This document shows, piece by piece, positions 27,133 to 35,867 of a stretch of 64,000 nt of DNA. A program made the translations under genes and the position numbers. The DNA comes from an uncultured Duncaniella sp. (GTDB lineage Bacteria; Bacteroidota; Bacteroidia; Bacteroidales; Muribaculaceae), in the NCBI GenBank assembly GCA_910578515.1, contig CAJTQR010000001.1, forward strand, positions 868,001 through 932,000, read 5' to 3'. Position 1 is the stretch's first letter. The number at the start of each line of letters is the position of its first letter. The notes below the pieces were generated by a model, which was given only the letters and a program-made list of their open reading frames with translations, made no database searches and was not told the origin of the DNA.

Positions 27133-28434
27133 TCATTCTATACCTGCCATACGTTTCATCCACGCCACTGAATTGTCATTGGTCTCAGGGTATCGCCAGT
27201 GTCCACTTATAGGGGTCACTTCAAGATGTTTTGGCGCTGTGATGGCATTATAAGCTGCATAGGTGGATGTGGGCGAGCACGTCTCATCATTAAACCCGAA
27301 TGAGTAGAACACCGGACATTTCAATCGTCTGGCAAAATTTACCACATCATAATATGCCAGAGTCCTTTCGGCCCCATTCTCCTCATCAATGCCACGGTAA
27401 TACTTAGGCCAGCCTCCGGCTCGTCCATGCAGAAATCCTGTCACATCGCAAAGCGCAGGGTAGAACGGGGAGCAGAACGTAACTTTGGGATTCAAAGCCG
27501 CTGTGACTATCGAGAGCGCTCCACCCTGGCTTCCACCGGTAACACCTACATTTTTCCCGTCCCAGTCGGGCAAAGAACAGAGAAAATCGACACACCGTGA
27601 GCATCCTGCATACACATCACGGTAGTAGAATGTCTCCGGAGCACCAATCCCGCGGCGGTTGTAACCCTCGGTCAGACCCTTTGCCGCAGCATATTCCTCT
27701 TCTCCCAATTCCGGGTTGCATCCATCATGGATGTTAATGCTTAGATATATGAATCCTTGCTCACTGTAAGCTGTATATGGGGTGATTCTGCCAGCTCCGG
27801 CTCCGGGCGGACAGAACAGGACCGGATGCTTTTTCCCGTCACGCGGACGGCATAGATAACCATACATGTGTCGCCCGTTTTTACCCACCTTTATCTTTAC
27901 CAACGACACCTCAACCTTCTCTGTCGACTTTTCGGGAAGAGGAGTAATCTCAGGTGCCAGCTCCACATCCGAAGCTTCGGTCAGAGCACGTTTCCAGAAC
28001 TCGTCGAAGTCACTCGGATTGGGTATCACACTCTCTATCTTATCTGGGTCATAGCCCACCTTTACAATGTCGCTGTACTCTTTACCGTATACTGAGAATT
28101 TCAGGTTGCATGTGCGGAATCCCGGCTCCTGACGGGTCCCGATTTCTATCTCGGCATTACCATTGACAATCATCACTGAGTCCTTCACCTGAGGTGCCAT
28201 CATCTCATCTCCGAATGAGTATCTCACCCACACCGAGTCCAGTGGCAGACCTCCTTTGTAAGCCTCCACCTTCACGCGCGCAGTCTCTCCCGTATGGTAG
28301 ATTCTTGATGGACTATCCGTGGTGACCAAATGTTCCACGTATGCACGGCGGGGAGCCGAAAACTGGGCATATACATCCGTTGTACAGCCCGATACTATTG
28401 CCAATGTTGCAAATGCTTTGATTATCTGTTTCAT
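27133..28434 (-). CDS. Secreted acetylxylan esterase (AXE1 family)
   Basis: 433 residues from the ATG at 28434 (MKQIIKAFATLAIVSGCTTD). The signal peptide could be a lipobox (VSGC) or be cut after VYAQ. A beta-sandwich N-terminal part precedes the AXE1 alpha/beta-hydrolase (PF05448). The oxyanion region is FCPPGAGAGRITPYT, the nucleophile is Ser in GVTGGSQGGALS near residue 300, the Asp is in FGFNDETCSP and the His in ISGHWRYPE. Such enzymes remove acetyl groups from xylan or other glycans in the periplasm. No PUL genes lie beside it. Confidence 0.88.
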   Translation of the reverse strand: MKQIIKAFATLAIVSGCTTDVYAQFSAPRRAYVEHLVTTDSPSRIYHTGETARVKVEAYKGGLPLDSVWVRYSFGDEMMAPQVKDSVMIVNGNAEIEIGTRQEPGFRTCNLKFSVYGKEYSDIVKVGYDPDKIESVIPNPSDFDEFWKRALTEASDVELAPEITPLPEKSTEKVEVSLVKIKVGKNGRHMYGYLCRPRDGKKHPVLFCPPGAGAGRITPYTAYSEQGFIYLSINIHDGCNPELGEEEYAAAKGLTEGYNRRGIGAPETFYYRDVYAGCSRCVDFLCSLPDWDGKNVGVTGGSQGGALSIVTAALNPKVTFCSPFYPALCDVTGFLHGRAGGWPKYYRGIDEENGAERTLAYYDVVNFARRLKCPVFYSFGFNDETCSPTSTYAAYNAITAPKHLEVTPISGHWRYPETNDNSVAWMKRMAGIE

Positions 28435-28515
28435 GGTTCTGTTATGATGAATGAAGCCGACCGACACATTTCGATATTGAATGCCATAAACAACACTTAC
28501 GGGTCAACCTCCCTG

Positions 28516-28523
28516 CAAAATTA
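28516..28523 (-). promoter_or_regulatory. -7-like box upstream of the acetylxylan esterase
   Basis: On the minus strand it reads TAATTTTG, 81 bases before the start codon. The -33 element is not clear. Confidence 0.4.
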
Positions 28524-28628
28524 CACAATTTTAATAATTCCCGAGCATAATCCGGAGTCACAATCCTCATCCATACCGACTATTTGTCTGATATGTTATT
28601 CGGGTGCGGCTTCATATCTATAATCACT

Positions 28629-29906
28629 CTACTTTTTCAAGCATTGCCAACGCTTTTCCCAGTCTGCGAGGACTTCTTCACGCCATTTAGCCACAGTAGC
28701 CGCTCCTTGCCATTTACCCATGAACATTGACGGTTCTCCGCAGTCTGTCCACCAGCTGTCACCCAATTCATAGCTGTCTGAAGTTCGATTTCCGGGCCAT
28801 AAATTATCCACCACTATCACTCCGGTCAATCCGTCAAGCTCTCTGACATCCGAGGATATTGAATAAGTGAGTACCCCCGGAGCTTTTGGTGAGTAGCGCA
28901 CCATATATTCCCCGTTTCCCACATAGACGCCATTCCAATCCTGCTTGTCAATCTTCAGGATAAAACAGGTATCTCCCACGGTCTTGACATTTTCCGGTCC
29001 ACGCAGACGGAATTCCATCACGGAGTAAGGTGCGACAGTGTCACTCTCTGTAGTCATCCCCCTGAAAATGGTGCGTGGGCTGAAATCGGTTTTCTCAAAG
29101 CTTCCGCCCCACGATTCCCCTTCAGGGTCGGCGCAGTCTCCGCTCATCATGTAAAAAAGCGAAGGACTGTCACCCATCTTGACATTTCCATCATAGTAAT
29201 TCTTGAAATCAGCGCCGAGATTTCCTGCACCTTTCATCACATCATCATAATATAAACCGCTGAAATGATTCTGCCTTTTGTCAGAGATAAACCCACGGTA
29301 TGCAGCATTGTTTTCAATCATCCACACATCAGGATGATGTTCCGCTATGTACGAATACGCGTTTACACCCCACTTCTTATTCGGACCGCCTATCCAATAT
29401 ATCCTTATTCTGCTCTTGATATCAGGGGCATCATGCAATGCTTGTGCCACATCCTCCAGTGCGCCCCAGACGAGTATATAGAGCGGTCGTGAATCATCCC
29501 GTCGGGCACATTGTATAATATGTCGCGAACCATCGGTAGGACTTGAGAAGCCACTCAACGGAGCAGCGGATTTGGTCCCCTGGTAACACAGCCGGCGCAA
29601 CGAATCAGGCTCAAGCACTCCGGGATAATGCCGCGACAGCTCAGGGTAGTCAAGGGAATACACATCTATCATACGCAATATCTCCTCCTTGGAACCATCA
29701 CCAAACGAAGGTGTCGACACAATCCCTTCTATATCAAAAAGGTCGCTATACATCATCAGATGCGTCATCGACTGATTGTCATCAGCATCGGTACCACCTA
29801 TATCTGTACTTATAAGTATTCTATGTTTCTGTTCCGAGGCATTGCCTACCATCGACAGAGACAAAGCCATAAATACCGCAAGAAATATGAATCTTTGGAT
29901 TTTCAT
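28629..29906 (-). CDS. Secreted DUF1593 protein (nucleoside hydrolase-like glycan enzyme)
   Basis: 425 residues from MKIQRFIFLAVFMALSL, with a signal peptide cut near VGNAS. The nucleoside-hydrolase-like fold begins RILISTDIGGTDADDNQSM, whose Asp cluster resembles the calcium/ribose site, and continues with LVWGALEDVAQAL and RIYWIGGPNKKWG. The C-terminal beta domain matches the Sde182-like layout of the DUF1593 family (PF07632). Some homologues occur with polysaccharide-degrading enzymes; the substrate is unknown. A consensus promoter lies upstream. Confidence 0.85.
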   Translation of the reverse strand: MKIQRFIFLAVFMALSLSMVGNASEQKHRILISTDIGGTDADDNQSMTHLMMYSDLFDIEGIVSTPSFGDGSKEEILRMIDVYSLDYPELSRHYPGVLEPDSLRRLCYQGTKSAAPLSGFSSPTDGSRHIIQCARRDDSRPLYILVWGALEDVAQALHDAPDIKSRIRIYWIGGPNKKWGVNAYSYIAEHHPDVWMIENNAAYRGFISDKRQNHFSGLYYDDVMKGAGNLGADFKNYYDGNVKMGDSPSLFYMMSGDCADPEGESWGGSFEKTDFSPRTIFRGMTTESDTVAPYSVMEFRLRGPENVKTVGDTCFILKIDKQDWNGVYVGNGEYMVRYSPKAPGVLTYSISSDVRELDGLTGVIVVDNLWPGNRTSDSYELGDSWWTDCGEPSMFMGKWQGAATVAKWREEVLADWEKRWQCLKK

Positions 29907-30015
29907 AAGCATTTATTCAATTTAAGAGTTTCATCGCCCGCTCCAATCCCATTATTGTCCGGGTAGACAAACCTGTCTGTGACATGTATTACCTGATGCG
30001 TCCGCATCCCCGCCA

Positions 30016-30047
30016 CAAATATACTAATAAATCCCTACCCACACAAA
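30016..30047 (-). promoter_or_regulatory. Promoter of the DUF1593 gene
   Basis: On the minus strand, TTTG (complement of 30044-30047), 20 bases and TATATTTG (complement of 30016-30023) match the Bacteroidota consensus. The leader is roughly 105 bases. Confidence 0.65.
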
Positions 30048-30127
30048 ACTCCGGTCTCTATCCCTCTATAAGCCCACTGCGGAGTGGTTCTTTAATGAAA
30101 ATAGTGCTAACATTTTTCTACTTTTTC

Positions 30128-30159
30128 ATTGCCTGTATTTATAAATTTATGTAAATTTG
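30128..30159 (+). promoter_or_regulatory. Promoter of the threonine operon
   Basis: ATTG (30128-30131, three of four bases of TTTG), 20 bases and TAAATTTG (30152-30159) give a good Bacteroidota promoter. The start codon of thrA is 50 bases downstream. No leader peptide with a run of Thr or Ile codons is seen, so attenuation of the enterobacterial kind is unlikely. Confidence 0.65.
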
Positions 30160-30208
30160 CGGCTTAAACTTAAAAAACTGTTCGTAAAGTTCATTCTTAA
30201 TTATTAAA

Positions 30209-32641
30209 ATGAAAGTATTAAAATTTGGCGGGACATCCGTAGGTTCCGCAACCGGTATCCGGAATCTCAAGCGTATAGTGGAAGGGCTAAGTCGCCCCTC
30301 AGTAGTAGTGGTCAGCGCCTTAGGTGGCATAACAGACCTCCTAATCACAACAGCACACACAGCTGCCACAGGCAATGAGGCTTACAAGGAATTGCTACAA
30401 GCCATCATAACACGCCATCATGAGATGGTGGACGAAGTCATTACCGACAATCCCGAAAGTCTGAAGCTCGAACTCGATTCCCTGCTCTCGGAACTTTCGT
30501 CAATATACCAGGGTGTATATCTTATCCGTGACCTTAGCCCCAAATCGCTGGCTGCTATCGCCAGCTACGGCGAACGTCTGAGCAGCCGCATTGTGTCACG
30601 CTTGATTCCAGGCAGTATACTGCACGATGCACGCAATTTCATCAAAACCGAACGCAAACATGGAAAATCTGTCCTCGACAGCGACCTGACACGTCAGCTG
30701 GTATGCGAGGAGTTTTCCGGTCCACAATATTCCGATGCCATCAATGTGGTGCCGGGCTTCATTAGTACCGATAAGGAATCAGGCGAAGTGACCAATCTCG
30801 GCAGAGGTGGGAGCGACTACACCGCTTCAATCATTGCGGCAGCTCTCGATGCCGAAGCTTTGGAAATATGGACCGATGTGGATGGTTTCATGACCGCCGA
30901 CCCGAGGGTAATCCCTACCGCTTACACTATTAACTCTCTGAGCTACGTGGAAGCGATGGAGTTGTGCAACTTCGGAGCAAAAGTGGTCTACCCACCTACC
31001 ATATACCCCGTATGTGTAAAAAACATTCCTATCCTTGTAAAGAATACATTCAATCCTGACGCAGCCGGCACTATAATCCGCGACAAAATCGAAGATGATT
31101 GCAAACCCATCAAAGGTATCTCAAGCATCAGCGGCACCACACTTATCACAGTGACCGGTCTCTCGATGGTAGGTGTGATTGGTGTCAACCGCCGCATCTT
31201 CACAGCTCTTGCCGACAATGGCATCTCTGTGTTCATGGTCAGCCAGGCATCATCCGAGAACTCCACCTCAATCGGTGTGCGCGACGTTGACGCCGACGAT
31301 GCCGTGAGAGTGCTTGACATGGAGTTTGCCAAAGAAATCAACACCGGAGCCATGTACCCGATGCATGCCGAAAGCGGGCTGGCAACTGTCGCTATCGTGG
31401 GTGAGAATATGAAACACACACCCGGTATAGCAGGAAAGCTCTTCGGCACTCTCGGTCGCAGCGGTATAAGCGTGATAGCTTGCGCTCAGGGAGCCAGCGA
31501 GACCAACATATCATTTGTCGTTGACGGTCAATTCCTCCGAAAATCCCTCAACGTGATTCACGACTCTTTCTTCCTCAGTGAATACAAGGAGTTGAACCTC
31601 TTCGTATGCGGCACCGGCACCGTGGGTGGAATGCTTCTTGAACAAATCAAAAACCAGCAGGAGGAACTCATGCGCACCCATCGTCTGAAACTCAACGTGG
31701 TCGGCATCGCGTCAAGCCGCCGCGCCATATTCTCCCGCACCGGCATCGACCTCTCAAATTACCGCGAGCAGCTCGCCGAGGGTGAGGAGAGCAACGTGAA
31801 GCATCTGCGCGATGAGGTGATAGGCATGAATATTTTCAACAGTGTCTTCGTCGACTGCACCGCGAGCAAGGATGTGGCTGAACTCTACCAGACTTTCCTC
31901 GACCATAACATATCAGTCGTGGCAGCCAACAAAGTGGCAGCCTCCAACTCCTACGAAAGTTACCGCCGCCTCAAGGAAACGGCTCTGCGCCGCGGAGTGA
32001 AATTCCTCTACGAGACAAACGTGGGAGCCGGTCTTCCAATCATCGGCACCATCAACGATCTCCGTTCCTCCGGCGACCGCATACTCAAAATTGAAGCTGT
32101 GCTCAGCGGCACCCTCAACTTTATTTTCAATGCAATCTCTGCTGAGACTCCATTCTCCGAAACTGTGCGTCTTGCCAAGGAATATGGCTACAGCGAGCCC
32201 GACCCGCGCATCGACCTAAGCGGACAGGATGTGGTGAGAAAGCTCGTCATACTCACCCGCGAAGGTGGTTACAAAGCCGAGCAGGCTGATGTGGAGAAAC
32301 ATCTTTTCGTCCCGGAGGAGATGCTTACCGGCTCTATCGACGATTTCTGGAAACATCTTCCTGAACTTGATGCCGACTTTGAGGCTCGCCGCAAGGTACT
32401 GGAACAGGAAGGCAAACGATGGCGCTTTGTCGCAAAAATGGAGATGGGCAAGATGAGCGTATCGCTCCAGGCCGTTGACAGCCGTCACCCATTCTACGGT
32501 CTTGAAGGCTCCAACAACATTGTGCTCCTCACCACTGAGCGCTACAAGGAGTATCCCATGCTTATACAAGGATACGGTGCCGGTGCTGAAGTGACAGCGG
32601 CTGGAGTTTTCGCCAACATAATGTCAACAAGCAATAATTAA
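30209..32641 (+). CDS. thrA: Bifunctional aspartate kinase / homoserine dehydrogenase
   Basis: 810 residues. The N-terminal aspartokinase starts MKVLKFGGTSVGSA and has GRGGSDYTASI. Two ACT-type regulatory segments follow at about residues 300-460 (TGLSMVGVIGVNRRIF, TVAIVGENMKHTPGIAGKLF). Homoserine dehydrogenase begins near residue 465 with the NAD(P)-binding CGTGTVGGMLLEQ and continues with VAANKVAAS and GTINDLRSSGDRI. It performs the first and third steps of threonine and methionine synthesis, probably with threonine feedback through the ACT domains. It is first in an operon with the homoserine kinase-like gene and thrC. Confidence 0.97.
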   Translation: MKVLKFGGTSVGSATGIRNLKRIVEGLSRPSVVVVSALGGITDLLITTAHTAATGNEAYKELLQAIITRHHEMVDEVITDNPESLKLELDSLLSELSSIYQGVYLIRDLSPKSLAAIASYGERLSSRIVSRLIPGSILHDARNFIKTERKHGKSVLDSDLTRQLVCEEFSGPQYSDAINVVPGFISTDKESGEVTNLGRGGSDYTASIIAAALDAEALEIWTDVDGFMTADPRVIPTAYTINSLSYVEAMELCNFGAKVVYPPTIYPVCVKNIPILVKNTFNPDAAGTIIRDKIEDDCKPIKGISSISGTTLITVTGLSMVGVIGVNRRIFTALADNGISVFMVSQASSENSTSIGVRDVDADDAVRVLDMEFAKEINTGAMYPMHAESGLATVAIVGENMKHTPGIAGKLFGTLGRSGISVIACAQGASETNISFVVDGQFLRKSLNVIHDSFFLSEYKELNLFVCGTGTVGGMLLEQIKNQQEELMRTHRLKLNVVGIASSRRAIFSRTGIDLSNYREQLAEGEESNVKHLRDEVIGMNIFNSVFVDCTASKDVAELYQTFLDHNISVVAANKVAASNSYESYRRLKETALRRGVKFLYETNVGAGLPIIGTINDLRSSGDRILKIEAVLSGTLNFIFNAISAETPFSETVRLAKEYGYSEPDPRIDLSGQDVVRKLVILTREGGYKAEQADVEKHLFVPEEMLTGSIDDFWKHLPELDADFEARRKVLEQEGKRWRFVAKMEMGKMSVSLQAVDSRHPFYGLEGSNNIVLLTTERYKEYPMLIQGYGAGAEVTAAGVFANIMSTSNN

Positions 32642-32653
32642 GGTAAAGCAGCT

Positions 32654-33889
32654 ATGAAACACATCATAATCCTCGGCGACGGGATGTCAGACCATCCAAT
32701 CGCCCGGCTCGGCGGCAAAACTCCGCTTGAGGCTGCTTACACTCCTGCCATGGACCGTCTCGCACGCGAAGGTCGTTCCGGACTCCTTGCCACTATCCCC
32801 GACGGATTCGCCCCGGGAAGCGAGGTTGCCAACACCGCCATACTCGGATATGACCTAAACGACGTATACGAGGGGCGCGGTCCCCTTGAGGCGGCAAGTA
32901 TCGGATACGAGATGAGTCCCGACGACATGGCTATACGTTGCAACATCATCACCCTTGATGGGGAAGTTATAAAGAATCACCATGGCGGTCACCTCACAAC
33001 CGACGAAGGCAATCTGCTGATAAAATATCTCGACAGCCAACTCGGGTCCGACCGTGTGAAGTTCATCACCGGCATCCAGTACCGTCACCTACTCGTGATT
33101 CGCGGGGGAAGCAAATATATAGAATGCGCTCCTCCCCACGACCATCCTGGCGAGCTGTGGAGACCTCTCATGGTAAAGCCTATGCGGCAGACTGCCGATG
33201 AACCGGGCAGACTTTCACCTCAGGAGACAGCCGACCTCATCAACAATCTTATACTCCGCTCACAGCAGCTCCTCGCTGACCATCCTTTCAACCTGGCTCG
33301 TCAGGCTGCCGGAAAACCGACTGCCAATTCCATCTGGCCTTGGAGCGGTGGATACCGTCCGCGCATGCTCACACTCCAGCAGAGCTATCCTCAAATCAAG
33401 AGCGGCACTGTAATCTCAGCCGTTGACCTCATTCGTGGCATCGGTCACTACGCCGGACTGCGCATAGAGATTGTTCCCGGAGCCACAGGTCTTGCCGACA
33501 CCAACTACGAAGGAAAAGCCAAAGCCGCCATAGATGCCTTGCGCTCGGATGATTTCGTTTTTCTCCATGTGGAGGCTACCGACGAGGCTGGTCACGATGG
33601 GGATATTGAGCTTAAGACCCGTGCCATAGAGTACCTCGACCACCGTATAGTCGCACCCCTGATTGCCGAAATCGAAAAATGGGACGAGCCCGTATGCGTA
33701 GCCCTCCTCCCCGACCATGCCACTCCGGTGGAAAAGCGCATACATGTGGGCGAACCCGTTCCTTTCACTATCTGGCACCGCGACATCACTCCCGACTCGG
33801 TTGACTCGTATACGGAAGCCACATGCGCCCGTGGGTCATACGGATTGCTCAAGCTCAACCGCTTCATGGAGGAGTTCATGAAATATTAA
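32654..33889 (+). CDS. Phosphoglycerate mutase-like homoserine kinase (non-ThrB type)
   Basis: A 411-residue protein of the alkaline phosphatase superfamily resembling archaeal-type cofactor-independent phosphoglycerate mutase: IILGDGMSDHPIARLGGKTPLEAA with the first metal-binding Asp, EATDEAGHDGD, LPDHATP and HVGEPVPFTIW. Its position between thrA and thrC, the lack of any ordinary thrB here, and the family model 'proposed homoserine kinase' point to homoserine phosphorylation. A Bacteroides thetaiotaomicron homologue has genetic evidence for this role, as I recall it. It begins 12 bases after thrA. Confidence 0.88.
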   Translation: MKHIIILGDGMSDHPIARLGGKTPLEAAYTPAMDRLAREGRSGLLATIPDGFAPGSEVANTAILGYDLNDVYEGRGPLEAASIGYEMSPDDMAIRCNIITLDGEVIKNHHGGHLTTDEGNLLIKYLDSQLGSDRVKFITGIQYRHLLVIRGGSKYIECAPPHDHPGELWRPLMVKPMRQTADEPGRLSPQETADLINNLILRSQQLLADHPFNLARQAAGKPTANSIWPWSGGYRPRMLTLQQSYPQIKSGTVISAVDLIRGIGHYAGLRIEIVPGATGLADTNYEGKAKAAIDALRSDDFVFLHVEATDEAGHDGDIELKTRAIEYLDHRIVAPLIAEIEKWDEPVCVALLPDHATPVEKRIHVGEPVPFTIWHRDITPDSVDSYTEATCARGSYGLLKLNRFMEEFMKY

Positions 33890-33950
33890 TCCTCCACCAA
33901 CTTCCATAGGTCACAATTTACTAACACATCTGACACCCCACACCCAAACA

Positions 33951-35255
33951 ATGAAATATTACAGCACCAACCATCATGCCCCGGCAGCCTCGCTCGAGGA
34001 TGCAGTAGTGAAAGGACTCGCATCTGACCGTGGACTCTTCATGCCGGAACATATCGACCGTCTCCCCGACGAATTTTTTGAGAAAATCGGCACCATGTCG
34101 TTTCAGGAGATAGCCTGCCGCGTAGCCCAAGCGTTTTTCGGAGAAGATATACCACGCGAGGAGCTTGATAAAATCGTATGCGACACCCTTTCGTTCGACT
34201 GCCCGGTAGTGGAGGTTGAACCTTCCATCTACTCCCTCGAACTATTTCATGGTCCCACCCTTGCATTCAAGGATGTTGGTGCCCGCTTCATGGCCCGTCT
34301 TCTCCAATATTTCATCAGCCGCAGCTCCGACGGTCGTGAGGTGAATGTACTCGTGGCAACAAGCGGCGACACCGGTTCGGCGGTTGCCAACGGTTTTCTC
34401 GGTGTGGAGGGGATACATGTCTATGTCCTCTACCCCAAGGGAAAGGTAAGCCCCATTCAGGAATGCCAATTCACCACACTTGGCAAGAACATCACCGCGA
34501 TTGAAGTCGACGGAGTGTTTGACGACTGCCAGCGCCTGGTGAAATCAGCCTTTATGGACGCCGGACTGTGTGGCAAAATGATGCTTACATCAGCCAACTC
34601 CATCAACGTGGCCCGCTTCCTGCCTCAAGCGTTCTACTACTTCAACGCCTATGCCCGCATGAAGGCACTGGGACAGGCTGACCAACTCGTCATAAGTGTG
34701 CCGAGCGGCAATTTCGGCAATATCACTGCCGGTCTTTTCGCCCACCGCATGGGTCTGCCGGTCAAACGCTTCATTGCCGCAAACAATGCCAACGACATCT
34801 TCTATCAATACCTCCTCTCAGGTGTCTATACTCCGAAGGCAAGTCGCCAGACCATAGCCAATGCCATGGACGTAGGCGACCCGAGCAATTTTGCCCGTAT
34901 CCTTGACCTTTACGGCGCCGACCATGCCCGCATCACATCCCTAATCAGCGGCGCGACATATACCGACCCGCAGATTGCCGAAACGATGAAACAATGCCAT
35001 GACACCACCGGATACACTCTCGACCCCCACGGTGCATGCGGATATCGCGCTCTTAAGGAGCAACTGCGTCCCGGTGAGACAGGCGTATTCCTCGAGACCG
35101 CCCACCCTGCTAAATTCAAGGACACCGTTGAGCCCATCATCAACGGGGAGGTGACCATTCCACGCCGACTTGCCGCATTCATGGAAGGTGAAAAGAAGTC
35201 AGTACCGATGTCTTCATCATTCTCCGACTTCAAGTCCTATCTCATGAGTCGCTGA
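33951..35255 (+). CDS. thrC: Threonine synthase
   Basis: A 434-residue PLP enzyme. It begins MKYYSTNHHAPAASLEDAV. The Schiff-base Lys is in GPTLAFKDVGARF near residue 107, followed by VATSGDTGSAVANGF and the phosphate-binding VPSGNFGNITAG. It converts O-phosphohomoserine to threonine and ends the pathway started by the two preceding genes. The gap to the kinase gene is 61 bases, consistent with one operon. Confidence 0.97.
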   Translation: MKYYSTNHHAPAASLEDAVVKGLASDRGLFMPEHIDRLPDEFFEKIGTMSFQEIACRVAQAFFGEDIPREELDKIVCDTLSFDCPVVEVEPSIYSLELFHGPTLAFKDVGARFMARLLQYFISRSSDGREVNVLVATSGDTGSAVANGFLGVEGIHVYVLYPKGKVSPIQECQFTTLGKNITAIEVDGVFDDCQRLVKSAFMDAGLCGKMMLTSANSINVARFLPQAFYYFNAYARMKALGQADQLVISVPSGNFGNITAGLFAHRMGLPVKRFIAANNANDIFYQYLLSGVYTPKASRQTIANAMDVGDPSNFARILDLYGADHARITSLISGATYTDPQIAETMKQCHDTTGYTLDPHGACGYRALKEQLRPGETGVFLETAHPAKFKDTVEPIINGEVTIPRRLAAFMEGEKKSVPMSSSFSDFKSYLMSR

Positions 35256-35330
35256 AGATAAGCACCCCTCTCCTCTTCCATCTCTTTCAATCACTCTTTT
35301 CTCTCCACTAATCCCAATATTATTATCGCT

Positions 35331-35837
35331 ATGCAACCATACTGGTACGTATTGGTCAATGACTCCCAGATTGGACCATTGAATTTTGAGGAAGTACGCG
35401 ACCTCCACATAACCCCATCCACCATGGTGTGGCGCGAAGGTATGAGCCAATGGCTTCCTGCCATGCAAGTGCCTGAATTGTCATCACTTTTCACCGGTGG
35501 TTTCAACACCACCCCTCCACCACCTCCGGGCTCAAACGATAATTCCTGCGGACAACAGCAATATTACTACAATCAGCCCCCCTACTACAACAACTACCAC
35601 TCAGGCAAAGATAAGATTGTGGCAGGCATTCTCGCCATACTCCTCGGCTCCTTCGGCGCTCAGTATTTCTACCTCGGACGCTTCGGCGCCGGCATAATAT
35701 GCATTATTCTCTCATTAATATCATGCGGAATATGGCCTCTGCTTATGCTCGCCCAGGGAATCATGATGCTCATCATGACACAGCAGGAATTTGACACCAA
35801 ATACGTCTACTCCACCTCCTCCTTCCCTATCTTCTAA
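35331..35837 (+). CDS. GYF-like plus TM2-domain membrane protein
   Basis: 168 residues. The N-terminal GYF_2-type domain (PYWYVLVNDSQIGPLNFEE through GMSQWLPAMQ, residues 2-48) is followed by a Pro/Tyr/Asn/Gln-rich linker. Then comes a TM2 domain with two membrane helices (VAGILAILLGSFGAQYFYLGRF and IICIILSLISCGIWPLLML, residues 87-145). TM2 proteins are common small inner-membrane proteins of unknown role, and GYF_2 domains may bind proline-rich peptides. It lies 75 bases after thrC and converges with the accessory operon. Confidence 0.85.
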   Translation: MQPYWYVLVNDSQIGPLNFEEVRDLHITPSTMVWREGMSQWLPAMQVPELSSLFTGGFNTTPPPPPGSNDNSCGQQQYYYNQPPYYNNYHSGKDKIVAGILAILLGSFGAQYFYLGRFGAGIICIILSLISCGIWPLLMLAQGIMMLIMTQQEFDTKYVYSTSSFPIF

Positions 35838-35867
35838 TTCCCCGCCGCCATCCATCAATAAACCGAC

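Noticed and set aside
32654..33889. Annotation as phosphoglycerate mutase
   Set aside because: Superfamily similarity is real, but the position between thrA and thrC makes homoserine kinase the better call.
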